Counted from the stretch's first letter, positions 17,804 to 26,364 are shown. The stretch: DNA of 64,000 nucleotides from Streptomyces sp. S.PNR 29 (GCF_030386795.1 NZ_JANUQM010000004.1:506667-570666), one strand, 5' to 3'. The notes: generated by a model not told the origin, from the sequence alone. Made by a program: numbers and translations.

Positions 17804-19222
17804 ATGTTCGATCCGGTCATAGCGCCCAGCGGTACGCTGCTCGGCCTGCTCCAGCGGGGCCGCGGCGACGGCACGCTGCACGCGCTCACCGCACCGCGCG
17901 CCGAGGCGCTCGCGGCGCTGGACCACTGCGTGCGGCGCGACCCCCGCCACGACTGGCAGGTGGAGAACCGCTCCCTCTACTACGCCCGCCTCTACCTCGA
18001 CCTGAACGGCGAGCTGGATGCGATCGAGGCCCATCTCTTCGACGCCGAGGACGTCCTCGACACCGACGAGTCACGCACCGGGCTCGCCCTCGCCGTCCTC
18101 GGCCACCTCGCCTCGTACGGCAGGCGCGACGCGCTCGCACTGCTGCGCAGGTACGCCGCCCACGGCTCCAACTGGGCCTGGGCCCTGGACGAACTGGCGT
18201 TGCGTGACGACGACGCCGGTCTGCGCGCCCTCGCCGCACCCGTTCTGGCCCGCTTCCCCAACGACGCCGAGGGCGAGGCCGAGCTGGCCGCCGCCGTACG
18301 CGACGCCTTCGAGCCGAGGCCCTGGCGGCTGTGGGCCGAGGATCCACGCGAATCCATCGCCACGCGCGTGCGCGCCGCCCAGGAGGCCGGCTGTTTCGAC
18401 CGCTGGCAGCGGCAGATGCGACCTTCCGGGCCCCGCCCGGGGTGGAGCGTGCAGGCGGTCTTCGAGTGGGCCCAGCAGGGCCTGGAGCGCGGCGCCGCGC
18501 TCCATGTCCCGGCCGCCCGCTGTCTCACCGCCGTCGCCGGCCCCGAGGACCGGTCCGAGATCGTTCAGGCCGCGAGAACCGGCCTCGACGGCGCCCGCTG
18601 CACCGCCCTGCGGTACCTCGCCGACGGCAACGATCCCGACGCCCTCGACCTGATCGAGGACGCCGTGACCACCGGCTCGACGGCCGTCGTGGAGGCCGCC
18701 GCCGACGCCTTCGAACGCATGCGCAGTATCGCCGCCGTCGAGCGGGCGCGCGGCTGGGCGCACCGGCCCGACGCGCTGGGTGCCGCAGCCGGGCGCGTCC
18801 TCGCCTGCCGGGGCGGCACGCAGGACCGGGACCTGGTCCTCGCCGCACTACGGGAGGCGGTCCGCGGCGAGGGCCCCGACGCGCCGACCCTGTGGACCCT
18901 CGTCGACGGCACGGGACGGCTCGGCATCACCTGCGCCGCACCCGTGCTCCGCCACATCTACCGCGAAACCGCCTCCTCCCATCTGCGCGGCCGGGCCGCC
19001 AACGCCCTCGCCGCCACCGACCCCTCCTTCCCCACCGGCTTCGCCGTCGAGTGCCTCTGGGACTGCGAGGAGTCCACCCGTGAACTCGCCGCCCGGCACG
19101 CCGAGACCGGCGACGCCCGGGTCGTCGAACGGCTCCGCCGCCTCGCCGCCGACCCGGCCGAGGAAGCAGAGGTCCAGACAGCCGTACGGAGCCGGATCGG
19201 ACCGGACGCCGCCACGATGTGA
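17804..19222 (+). CDS. HEAT-like repeat protein
   Basis: 472 residues, almost all predicted helix and rich in Ala, Leu and Arg. Repeating pairs include TGLALAVLGHLASYGRRDALALLRRYA, ALHVPAARCLTAVAGPEDRSEIVQAARTG, ARCTALRYLADGNDPDALDLIEDA and LRGRAANALAATDPS, consistent with HEAT/armadillo repeats through most of the protein. No catalytic motif or signal peptide. The ATG at 17804 follows GAGG at about 10 nt. It sits directly behind the Cys-Cys leader peptide, which may control it. Confidence 0.75.
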   Translation: MFDPVIAPSGTLLGLLQRGRGDGTLHALTAPRAEALAALDHCVRRDPRHDWQVENRSLYYARLYLDLNGELDAIEAHLFDAEDVLDTDESRTGLALAVLGHLASYGRRDALALLRRYAAHGSNWAWALDELALRDDDAGLRALAAPVLARFPNDAEGEAELAAAVRDAFEPRPWRLWAEDPRESIATRVRAAQEAGCFDRWQRQMRPSGPRPGWSVQAVFEWAQQGLERGAALHVPAARCLTAVAGPEDRSEIVQAARTGLDGARCTALRYLADGNDPDALDLIEDAVTTGSTAVVEAAADAFERMRSIAAVERARGWAHRPDALGAAAGRVLACRGGTQDRDLVLAALREAVRGEGPDAPTLWTLVDGTGRLGITCAAPVLRHIYRETASSHLRGRAANALAATDPSFPTGFAVECLWDCEESTRELAARHAETGDARVVERLRRLAADPAEEAEVQTAVRSRIGPDAATM

Positions 19223-19392
19223 CCCTCGGGGAACAGGCACGCCCGCCGGGTGAACACCGGGTGACCCGCGGGTCAGACAGGGATGGACAGGGCCTGACCT
19301 GCCCAGGTGTGCCGCGCAACGCTCACGGGACGTTCCCCGCCCGGAAAGATCGACGTTGACGCGGCCACGTCCGGCACGGCGACAACAGCGGT

Positions 19393-20520
19393 ATGCGTGT
19401 CGTCATCGTGACCGAATCCTTTCCCCCCGATGTGAACGGCGTGGCCCACTGCGCGCTTCAGACCGCCCGGCACCTCGTCGATCGCGGTCACGCTCCCGTC
19501 GTCGTCGCCCCGGCACCCGCACCGGGGGTCAAGCACGACGCCCTCGCGCCGTGCCCCGTCGTCCATGTCCCCTCCCTTCCGCTCCCGGGCTACCCCCAGG
19601 TCCGCGTCGCCCTCCCCAGCCGGCGTCTGGCCGCGACGCTCATCGAGCACCGTGCCGACGTCGTCCACCTGGCCAGCCCCTTCGTCCTCGGTGTCCGCGG
19701 CATGGCCGCCGCCGCCCGGCTCGGCGTCCCCGCCGTGGCCGTCTACCAGACCGACCTCGCCGGATACGCCCGTACCTACATGGGGGCGGGCGAGACGGCC
19801 GCCTGGCGGCGCATCCGTTCCGTGCACTCCGCCGCCGACCTCACCCTCGCCCCGTCCAGCGCGGCCCTGCACGACCTGGGCGCGCACGGTGTGCCCCGGG
19901 TCAAGCTGTGGCCGCGGGGTGTGGACACCGTCCGTTTCCGGCCAGACCGCCGCGACGAGGCGCTGCGCCGGGAACTCGCCCCCGACGGCGAGCTGATCGT
20001 CGGCTACGTCGGGCGGCTCGCCCCCGAGAAGCAGGTCGAGCTGCTGGCCGGTGTCTGCGGCCTGGACGGCGTGCGGGTCGTGGTCGTCGGCGACGGGCCC
20101 AGCCGGCCCGGGCTGGAGGAGGCACTGCCGGGCGCCGTCTTCCTGGGCCGCCGCACCGGCGACGACCTCGCCCGGATCTTCGCCTCGCTGGACGTCTTCG
20201 CGCACACCGGCCCCTTCGAGACCTTCTGCCAGACCGTGCAGGAGGCCATGGCCAGCGGCGTGCCCGTCGTCGCGCCCGCCGCGGGCGGCCCGCTCGACCT
20301 GGTCGCCCACGGGCGCACCGGCCTGCTGGTCCCGCCACGGGACGCCGCCGCCGTGCGGGACGCGGTGTGGGCGCTGGCCGCCGACCCCGGGTTGCGGGCC
20401 GCGTACGGGGCCGCCGCGCGCACGATGGTCGAGGGGCGCACCTGGGCGGCCGTCGGCGACCATCTGATCGGGCATTACGCGGATGTGCTCGCCGCGCGCA
20501 GGACGGTGGTGGCGGCATGA
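19393..20520 (+). CDS. GT4 glycosyltransferase (MgtA-like)
   Basis: 375 residues, two Rossmann domains. The N-terminal acceptor side is MRVVIVTESFPPDVNGVAHCALQTARHLVDRGH. The C-terminal nucleotide-sugar side has VGYVGRLAPEKQVELL, the GT4 EX7E motif in FETFCQTVQEAMASGVPVVAPAAGGP, and a final GRTGLLV. The closest known type is GDP-mannose-dependent alpha-mannosyltransferase acting on glycolipids (MgtA/PimB group). Coupled to the next GT by an ATGA overlap. Product is probably a mannosylated glycolipid, which would link it to ppm1 and the polyprenol pathway; this is inference. Confidence 0.88.
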   Translation: MRVVIVTESFPPDVNGVAHCALQTARHLVDRGHAPVVVAPAPAPGVKHDALAPCPVVHVPSLPLPGYPQVRVALPSRRLAATLIEHRADVVHLASPFVLGVRGMAAAARLGVPAVAVYQTDLAGYARTYMGAGETAAWRRIRSVHSAADLTLAPSSAALHDLGAHGVPRVKLWPRGVDTVRFRPDRRDEALRRELAPDGELIVGYVGRLAPEKQVELLAGVCGLDGVRVVVVGDGPSRPGLEEALPGAVFLGRRTGDDLARIFASLDVFAHTGPFETFCQTVQEAMASGVPVVAPAAGGPLDLVAHGRTGLLVPPRDAAAVRDAVWALAADPGLRAAYGAAARTMVEGRTWAAVGDHLIGHYADVLAARRTVVAA

Positions 20521-21674
20521 GCTCGCTGCGGATCGTCCGGCTCGCGAACTTCGTCGCGCCCGCATCCGGTGGCCTGCGCACCGCGCTGCGCGAGCTGGGC
20601 AAGGGCTACAAGGCGGCCGGGCACGAACCCGTCCTCATCGCCCCCGGCGACCGCGCGAGCGACCGCGAGACCGAGCAGGGCCGGGTGATCACCCTGCCGG
20701 GCCCGCTGCTGCCCGGCACCGGCGGCTACCGCGTCCTCACCGACAAACGGCGCCTGGCCCGCCTCCTGGAGGAGCTGGCCCCTGACCGGCTGGAGGTGTC
20801 CGACCGTACGACGCTGCGCTGGACCGGCAAGTGGGCCCGGCGGGCCCGGGTGCCCGCCGTGATGGTCTCCCACGAGACCGCGGACGGCGTGCTGCGCACC
20901 TGGGGCCTGCCGGAAGGGGCGGCCCGTCGCGCCTCCGACGCCCTCAACATCCGTACGGCCCACACCTACGCGCGCGTGGTGTGCACCACGGAGTTCGCCG
21001 AGCGGGAGTTCGTGCGGATCGGGGCGCGCAACGTCGTACGGGCCCCGCTGGGCGTCGACCTGGTCCAGCGCCATCCCGCGTTGCGTGACCCCGGGCTGCG
21101 GGCGCGGCACGCGCGCGTGGAGGAGACGCTGCTGGTGATGTGCTCCCGGCTGTCGGTGGAGAAGCGGCCCGGAACGGCCCTGGACGCCCTGGAGGCGCTG
21201 CGGCGGCGCGGGCGCGAGGTGGTGCTGGTCGTCGCCGGGGACGGGCCGCTGCGGCCGCGGCTCGAGCAGCGGGCGCGGGAGAAGGGGCTGCCGGTCACCT
21301 TCCTCGGGCACGTCTCCGATCGCGGGCTGCTGGGCGCGCTGCAGGCGTCCGCCGACGTGTGCCTGGCGCCGGGCCCCGCCGAGACGTTCGGGCTCGCCGC
21401 GCTGGAGGCGATGGCGTGCGGCACGCCCGTGGTGGCGAGCGCGTCCTCCGCGCTGCCGGAGGTCATCGGCTCCGCCGGGGCCGTCGCGGCGGACCACGGG
21501 GAGGCCTTCGCGGACGCCGTGGACCTGCTGCTCGAACGCATGGAGGCGGACCGGCGGGAGGCCGCACGCGCGCGTGCGGAGTGTTTCGGATGGGACACGG
21601 CGGTCGCGGCGTTCCTCGCGGCGCACGACGCGACGGTCCCGGCACGTCCCTTCGCGCCCGGGGGCGTCACATGA
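20517..21674 (+). CDS. GT4 glycosyltransferase
   Basis: 385 residues. The N-terminal MSSLRIVRLANFVAPASGGLRTALRELGKGYKAAGHEPVLIAPG and the C-terminal LLVMCSRLSVEKRPGTALDALEAL, VVAGDGPLRPRLEQ and GPAETFGLAALEAMACGTPVVASASSALPEV (EX7E) are typical GT4. Its start overlaps the previous stop (ATGA) and its own stop overlaps the next start, so three genes form one tightly coupled operon. Donor and acceptor are unknown. Confidence 0.88.
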   Translation: MSSLRIVRLANFVAPASGGLRTALRELGKGYKAAGHEPVLIAPGDRASDRETEQGRVITLPGPLLPGTGGYRVLTDKRRLARLLEELAPDRLEVSDRTTLRWTGKWARRARVPAVMVSHETADGVLRTWGLPEGAARRASDALNIRTAHTYARVVCTTEFAEREFVRIGARNVVRAPLGVDLVQRHPALRDPGLRARHARVEETLLVMCSRLSVEKRPGTALDALEALRRRGREVVLVVAGDGPLRPRLEQRAREKGLPVTFLGHVSDRGLLGALQASADVCLAPGPAETFGLAALEAMACGTPVVASASSALPEVIGSAGAVAADHGEAFADAVDLLLERMEADRREAARARAECFGWDTAVAAFLAAHDATVPARPFAPGGVT

Positions 21675-22519
21675 GACCCCTCCGCTTCGTGGCCCTCGGC
21701 GACTCGCTGACCGAGGGCGTGGGCGATCCCCTGGGCGACGGGTGGCGCGGCTGGGCCGCGCTGCTCGCCGCCGGGCTGGCCGAGGAACCCGTCCAGTTCA
21801 CCAACCTCGCGGTGAGCGGGGCGCAGACGAGGGACGTGCTGGAGCGGCAGTTGCCCGCCGGGCTCGCCCTGCGCCCCGACGTCGTGTCGGTCGTCGTCGG
21901 CGTCAACGACACCCTGCGCTGCACCTTCGGCATCCACGCCGTGGCCGCACGACTGGACGCGGTGTACGCGGCCTTCGCGGAGCAGGGCGCGGTGCTGCTC
22001 ACGGCCTGCCTGCCCGACCCGGGGGCGATGCTCGGGCTGCCGGGGGCACTGGCACGCCCACTGGCCCGGCGGCAACAGGCGGTCAACACCGTGGTCCATG
22101 CGCTGTCCGACCGGTACGGCGCTGTGCACCTGCACGCCTGCGAGGGCGACTGGACAACGGACCGCGCGATGTGGAGCGCGGACCGGCTGCACCCCGGCGA
22201 GCGCGGCCACCGGCAGCTGGCGGTGCGTTTCCACGCGCTGCTGGCCGAGCACGGCCTCGCGACGGGAACGCCGCCCTCGCCCCAGCCCGAGTTCCCCGCA
22301 CCCACCAGGTCGGCGAGCCTGTGGTGGCTGGCCACCGCGGGCACCGGCTGGGTGGCCCGGCGCTGCACCGACCTGCTGCCGCAACTGCTCGCCCTGGCCG
22401 CCGACGAGATCCGCCACCACGCGCGCGGGACGAGCGCCCGGCTCGACCTGCGCGCGTCCGCCGCGGTGTCGGCGGCGCTGGCGGCGCTGTCGATCGGGGA
22501 GCAGGCGGACGCCGCATAG
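21671..22519 (+). CDS. SGNH/GDSL esterase
   Basis: 282 residues, no signal peptide. Block I has nucleophile Ser in VALGDSLTEGVGD, block II Gly in AVSGAQTRDV, block III Asn in VGVNDTLR, block V Asp and His in SADRLHPGERGH. Residues beyond about 215 are an extra helical tail. It starts at the ATGA shared with the second GT. An acyl or deacylation step on the glycolipid made by its partners is plausible but inferred. Confidence 0.88.
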   Translation: MRPLRFVALGDSLTEGVGDPLGDGWRGWAALLAAGLAEEPVQFTNLAVSGAQTRDVLERQLPAGLALRPDVVSVVVGVNDTLRCTFGIHAVAARLDAVYAAFAEQGAVLLTACLPDPGAMLGLPGALARPLARRQQAVNTVVHALSDRYGAVHLHACEGDWTTDRAMWSADRLHPGERGHRQLAVRFHALLAEHGLATGTPPSPQPEFPAPTRSASLWWLATAGTGWVARRCTDLLPQLLALAADEIRHHARGTSARLDLRASAAVSAALAALSIGEQADAA

Positions 22520-22668
22520 GCCCTGTCGTTTGGATCAGGCCGGCTGCAGTCACGGCGCCTTCCCGCCGACCCGAGCGGGGCCTGGTGCGTGCAGCTGCAA
22601 GGCGGAGGAGGGCGCCAACGCGGAGCGTTGGCAACCGACGACAACGCCGCAGATGTGCGTGCCAGGCC
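22520..22668 (+). repeat. Streptomyces-type intergenic repeat, left half
   Basis: Non-coding. It begins GGCCCTGTCG next to the esterase stop and holds a hairpin (GCCAACGC ... GCGTTGGC, 22613-22631). The motif GCAGCTGCAAGGCGGAGG looks like a dispersed repeat I recall from Streptomyces intergenic DNA. The matching right half appears to resume at 24839 after the insertion, ending near ACAGGCCCT (24857-24865), a near mirror of the left end. Confidence 0.45.
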
Positions 22669-22708
22669 TAGGGGGTGTCCGCAAAGTGGCGGCGTCGTTG
22701 GTTGGTTC

Positions 22709-22939
22709 GTGGTGCGTCGTCATGAACTGACTGATGCGTCGTGGGCGGTGATCGAGCCGTTGCTGGCTCCTCCGCGGATGGGGCGTCCGGTGCGGGATCG
22801 TCGGCAGGTGGTCAACGGCATCCTGTGGAAGCTGTCCACGGGGGCGGCCTGGCGGGACCTGCCTGAGCGTTACGGCCCGTGGAAGACGGTCTACGAACGT
22901 TTCCGCCGCTGGTCGGCAGACGGCACCTGGGACCGAATG
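22709..22939 (+). pseudogene. IS5-family transposase, N-terminal remnant
   Basis: About 77 residues: RRHELTDASWAVIEPLLAPP, GRPVRDRRQVVNGILWKLSTGAAWRDLPERYGPWKTVYERFRRWSADGTWDRM. This is the N-terminal (DUF4096-type) part of IS5-group transposases. The catalytic DDE domain is missing; the frame runs into an unrelated ISL3 remnant at about 22935. Inactive. Confidence 0.85.
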
Positions 22940-23480
22940 GCGAAGTCGTCCACACCCAGCACGCGCGGCGTGCTGGACTGCGGGTCGGGCAGTGCCACGA
23001 CCCTGCGCAGCAAGGTCATACGTCCCACTCGGAAGCCCAGTTGGGCGGTCAGCCGAGCGCCTGCTCGTCCGGCGAGTGGCGAGCCCGACACGCTCCAGGA
23101 CGCGGCCGAGCCGCGTAGTGAAGCGCGCGTACGGGGCAGTCAACTGCGCGAACGGCTCGGCGAATGTGCGGCGCGGGCAGTCGTCCGTGCCGCAGATGAA
23201 GCGCCGGACCGTCCGGTGTATCACGACACTCTGTTCAGCGAGCGGTAGATCCTTCAGCCTGCGCTGGTAGGAGTCATGCACTCGGTTCGAGGGGCTACCG
23301 CAGTCCGGACAAGCCGCACTGGACGCCTGGCCTCTGGCCGTGACATCGACGGTGCCGAAGGTGACGGTCACCGCTTCGACGGAGCGTCACTTGCGACCGC
23401 TCCCCAAGATCTGTGCCCGAGCCGAGTTTTGAAGGCAGTGGTGGGCTTGCCAGGACCCGGGCTCGTCGAGCCGAAGAGCC
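22935..23480 (-). pseudogene. ISL3-family transposase remnant, frameshifted and truncated
   Basis: On the minus strand: VTVTFGTVDVTARGQASSAACPDCG, HDSYQRRLKDLPLAEQSVVIHRTVRRFICGTDDCPRRTFAEPF (N-terminal zinc-binding part), then a frameshift near 23078 into AGRAGARLTAQLGFRVGRMTLLRRVVALPDPQ and GVDDFAIR, the first DDE strand. It is cut there by the IS5 fragment. The outer edge near 23473-23481 (minus GGGCTCTTC) resembles an ISL3 terminal repeat. Confidence 0.8.
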
Positions 23481-23599
23481 CGCCAAGGCCGGCTGATCTC
23501 TGCACATCCCGCCTCGACGGCCCTTGGCCCTCAATCTTTTTCTGATCTCGAAGGGGTAGATCAACCCGCGCCGGCCGGAAAAACGAGGGTTATGGGAGC

Positions 23600-23636
23600 G
23601 TTCGTGGAACGGTCACTGTGACTGTTCCACGAACGG
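23600..23636. repeat. 37-nt near-perfect palindrome downstream of ridA
   Basis: Eighteen-base arms (CGTTCGTGGAAC... / ...GTTCCACGAACG) around one central T with a single G-T mismatch. It lies 38 nt past the ridA stop and probably serves as its terminator; on that strand a run of five T follows about 20 nt later. Confidence 0.75.
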
Positions 23637-23674
23637 AGCCCCCAGAGGGCTGTGGAACGTGCGAGGAGGAGACC

Positions 23675-24076
23675 TTAAGCGGGCAGTTTCGTGTCGATGA
23701 CGAAGCTGATTTCTATGACCTGGCCGGGCAAGGTCAGTTCAGTGATGCCCAAGACCGTGCTGGCTGGGCGGTGGTCGCCGAAGTACCCCAGGTTGCCCTC
23801 CGCCGTCGCCGCGGCATTCTGCCGCAGGTTCACCACGTACAGGGTCTGCGAGACGACCTGGTTCCGGGTGGCGCCGTAGTGGTCCAGGACCTTGTCCATG
23901 TTGGCGTAGGTCTGCTTGAGCTGGGCGGCGAAGTCGCCCGCGTAGAGGAACTCGCCTGTCTCATCGAACGAGAGCTGTCCAGAGACGTGGATCAGCTCGC
24001 CGGACTTGATCGCCTGTGAGTAGCCGAAGTCGCTCTCGGCCGGCACGTTGTAGTTGAAGACATCAATGGTGGCCAC
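23675..24076 (-). CDS. RidA/YjgF-family protein
   Basis: 133 residues, full length. RidA-fold features are SQAIKSGELIHVSGQLSFDETGEF, the central QLKQTYANMDKVLDHYGA and the final TVLGITELTLPGQVIEISFVIDTKL. The Arg of canonical RidA (needed for imine deamination, in IxxxAxxxR near the end) is not evident, as the region reads GDHRPASTVLGITELT, so it may be one of the Rid1-7 subgroups or a different enzyme. Divergent from an HxlR regulator inside the insertion island. Confidence 0.85.
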   Translation of the reverse strand: MATIDVFNYNVPAESDFGYSQAIKSGELIHVSGQLSFDETGEFLYAGDFAAQLKQTYANMDKVLDHYGATRNQVVSQTLYVVNLRQNAAATAEGNLGYFGDHRPASTVLGITELTLPGQVIEISFVIDTKLPA

Positions 24077-24177
24077 GGTGCTCGCCCTTCCGGTTCGCTC
24101 TCTTGTAGTTACTCGGAAACTGTAGGAGAGTGATGGCTGGCCTGGAAGAACGCACTTTTCGGTGACTGAGGAACCTG

Positions 24178-24561
24178 ATGGAAACCAAGCAACTACTCAA
24201 GGGCCTGCCCGAGGACGCTGACCTGCGGCGCGCAGACTCCCTGGCGCGGGAGATCTTCTCGGACGTCGCCAACAAGTGGGCGCTCCTGATCATCGAGGCG
24301 CTCGGCGAGCGCACCCTGCGCTTCAGCGAGCTGCGGAACGAGGTCGAGGGCGTCAGCCACAAGATGCTCACCCAGAACCTGCGCATGCTGGAGCGCAATG
24401 GCCTGGTCGACCGGAAGGTGCACCCCACCGTGCCGCCGCGAGTCGAGTACACCCTCACCGAGCCGGGCCGGGCCCTGCGCACCGCGGTCGACGCCATATG
24501 CGGCTGGACCCACCAGCACCTCGGTCACATCGAGAGTGCACGCGGCCGTTTCGACGCCTGA
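24178..24561 (+). CDS. HxlR-family transcriptional regulator
   Basis: 127 residues with the HxlR winged helix: VANKWALLIIEALGERTLRFSELRNEVEGVSHKMLTQNLRMLERNGLVDRKVHPTVPPRVEYTLTEPGRAL. HxlR proteins sense reactive electrophiles or redox state and usually control the gene beside them, here the divergent ridA. The 101-nt spacer has TGTAGTTACT and AAACTGTAG, possible half-sites around 24105-24127. Intact, in contrast to the IS debris around it. Confidence 0.88.
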   Translation: METKQLLKGLPEDADLRRADSLAREIFSDVANKWALLIIEALGERTLRFSELRNEVEGVSHKMLTQNLRMLERNGLVDRKVHPTVPPRVEYTLTEPGRALRTAVDAICGWTHQHLGHIESARGRFDA

Positions 24562-24737
24562 CGGGCACGCAGCGACACCCTCGCGCGTTGCGCAATTCCA
24601 TCATCGGCGGCACCGCGAGCGATATAAAACTGCCGGACGTTGTTGACACCTGGGTCTCCGATCACTACGGAGATCTGGCATGCCCCCTTCAGTCAGACAG
24701 CTGCAGGACCGCCAAGCCCAGCGACGCCTGGCACGCT

Positions 24738-24838
24738 CCCCCAAGCTCTTCGAGCAGGGGGGACCCCCAGAGCACGCACCAGACGCCGCAGGGCCCGCCC
24801 TCCGGGCGGACGGAGGGACTTTGCGGACACGACCTAGG
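24738..24838 (-). repeat. Right arm and inverted end of the island
   Basis: Contains the palindromic CTCCCCCAAGCTCTTCGAGC / GGGGGGACCCCC segment (24738-24773), a G/C hairpin (24794-24809, GCCCGCCCTCCGGGCGG) and the terminal inverted repeat 24818-24838. This reads like a non-autonomous (MITE-like) IS end of a type I recall as frequent in Streptomyces genomes. Confidence 0.5.
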
Positions 24839-24871
24839 GCACGCCAGTTCGCAACAGGCCCTGCGCGGGCT

Positions 24872-25741
24872 TCAACGGCGTCGCACGGCCACGAAACGCA
24901 CCGGCGTGCCCGGCACGGCCTGTGCCGCGGCCGGGAGGTCGGTGGGGCGGACGACCGCGATCACGGGGTAGCCCCCCGTGGTCGGGTGGTCGGCGAGGAA
25001 GACCACCGGCCGGCCGTCGGGCGGTACCTGCACCGCCCCCAGCACCATGCCCTCGCTGGGGAGCTCTCCCGTGACGGCCCGCCGCAGGGCAGGCCCCTCC
25101 GTGCGCAGCCCGATGCGGTTGCTGGCGGGGGACACCCGGTACGGGCGGGAGGTGAGCGCCCGTACGTCCTCCGGCGGGAACCAGTCGTCGCGCGGGCCCA
25201 GCGTCACACGCAGGACGAGTTCGGACGGGGGCGCCGGCTGCGGGGCGACGTCCACGCGTGCGTGGAGGGGGGTCGGGCTGCCCAGCGGCAGCACCGTGCC
25301 GTCCGTGAGGGGTGCCGGGCCGAGGCCGGACAGCAGGTCGGTGGAGCGACTGCCGAGCACCGGCTCGACAGCGATGCCACCGGAGACGGCGACGTAACTG
25401 CGTACCCCGGCGACGGCCGATCCGACGTCCAGGACGGCCCCGGCGGGCACGTGGACGGGCGCGCCCCAGGGGACCGTCCGTCCGTCCACCGTCACCGGGC
25501 AGGGGGCGCCCCCGACCGCCACGGTGACCGCCGAACGGGGCCGCAGGGCGCAGCCGTTGAGCGTCGTCTCCAGGACGGCCGCCTCGGGGGAATTGCCGAC
25601 CAGCCGGTTGACGAGCGCCGCCGCCGGCGCGTCGAGCGCCCCGGAGTGGGGCACACCGAGGTGGGCGTGCCCGGGGCGGCCCCGGTCCTGCACGGTGGTC
25701 AGAGCTCCGGCCCGTACGACGGCGAGTGCGTGGTCCGTCAT
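24872..25741 (-). CDS. pxpC: 5-oxoprolinase subunit C (KipA/biotin-dependent carboxyltransferase-like)
   Basis: 289 residues of the allophanate hydrolase subunit 2 fold: ALTTVQDRGRPGHAHLGVPHSGALDAPAAALVNRLVGN at the start, VAVSGGIAV, and the C-terminal DGRPVVFLADHPTTGGYPVIAVV. With PxpA and PxpB it forms the ATP-dependent 5-oxoprolinase that opens 5-oxoproline to glutamate. Its ATG overlaps the pxpB stop (ATGA). Last gene of the operon, ending close to the insertion island. Confidence 0.93.
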   Translation of the reverse strand: MTDHALAVVRAGALTTVQDRGRPGHAHLGVPHSGALDAPAAALVNRLVGNSPEAAVLETTLNGCALRPRSAVTVAVGGAPCPVTVDGRTVPWGAPVHVPAGAVLDVGSAVAGVRSYVAVSGGIAVEPVLGSRSTDLLSGLGPAPLTDGTVLPLGSPTPLHARVDVAPQPAPPSELVLRVTLGPRDDWFPPEDVRALTSRPYRVSPASNRIGLRTEGPALRRAVTGELPSEGMVLGAVQVPPDGRPVVFLADHPTTGGYPVIAVVRPTDLPAAAQAVPGTPVRFVAVRRR

Positions 25742-26364
25742 GCCGTCCCTGCCGACCCGATCGGAGTGAAGCGCACGCGCGTGCCCGGTGACAGCAGAGC
25801 GGCCGGTACGCGCGCGTGGTCCCACAGCACGGTGTCCGTGGTGCCGATGAGCTGCCAGCCGCCGGGCGACGAGCGCGGGTACACGCCCGTGTAGGGGCCC
25901 GCCAGCCCGACGGAGCCGGCCGGGACGGCCGTACGCGGTGTGGCCCGGCGGGGCACGTCGTAGCGCGGCGGCAGACCGGTCAGGTAGCCGAAGCCGGGCG
26001 CGAACCCGCAGAAGGCGACACGGAATTCCGTGCCCGCGTGGATGCGGGCGACCTCCTCCGGGGACACTCCCCAGTGCGCGGCCACGTCGGCCAGATCAGG
26101 GCCGTCGTAGCGCACGGGGATCTCCACCACCGCCCCCGCGCGCGGGGGAGCGGGCGGTACCTCGGCGGCGGCGAGTTCGGACGCGAGGCGGTCCGGTTCG
26201 TCGAGACCGTCGAGGAGGATCGTGCGGGCCGCCGGGACGATCTCCCGGGCCGACAGCGAGCCCTGCCCGCGGCGCCGCAACAGCTCCGCGTGCAGCGCCT
26301 CCACCTCGTCGCCCGAGGACGCCTCGACGAGCAGGGCGCGCTCGCCGACGGGCAGGACCCTCAT
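25738..26364 (-). CDS. pxpB: 5-oxoprolinase subunit B (KipI-like)
   Basis: 208 residues: MRVLPVGERALLVE, VEIPVRYDGPDLADVAAHWGVSPEEVARIHAGTEFRVAFCGFAPGFGYLTGLP, and SVGLAGPYTGVYPRSSPGGWQLIGTT, all diagnostic of the allophanate hydrolase subunit 1/KipI family. The ATG at 26364 overlaps the pxpA stop (ATGA). Confidence 0.94.
   Translation of the reverse strand: MRVLPVGERALLVEASSGDEVEALHAELLRRRGQGSLSAREIVPAARTILLDGLDEPDRLASELAAAEVPPAPPRAGAVVEIPVRYDGPDLADVAAHWGVSPEEVARIHAGTEFRVAFCGFAPGFGYLTGLPPRYDVPRRATPRTAVPAGSVGLAGPYTGVYPRSSPGGWQLIGTTDTVLWDHARVPAALLSPGTRVRFTPIGSAGTA

Larger units (their letters stand above)
22667..24838. mobile_element. Mosaic insertion island with inverted ends and CTAG duplication
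   Basis: Left end CCTAGG.. GTGTCCGCAAAGT (22667-22687) and right end (24818-24838, read in reverse) match at 19 of 21 bases. Both touch a CTAG, as expected for IS5-group target duplication (YTAR). Inside, in order: an IS5-type transposase N-terminus, a frameshifted ISL3-type transposase fragment, a 37-nt palindrome, ridA, hxlR, and an about 270-nt non-coding right arm. Removing the island rejoins a neat inverted sequence (GCGTGCC ... GGCACGCC). Either an IS was split by later insertions or passengers were trapped between its ends. Confidence 0.7.

Noticed and set aside
24562..24870. Short open frames downstream of hxlR
   Set aside because: They run over inverted repeats and the IS end and show no protein family or stable codon bias.
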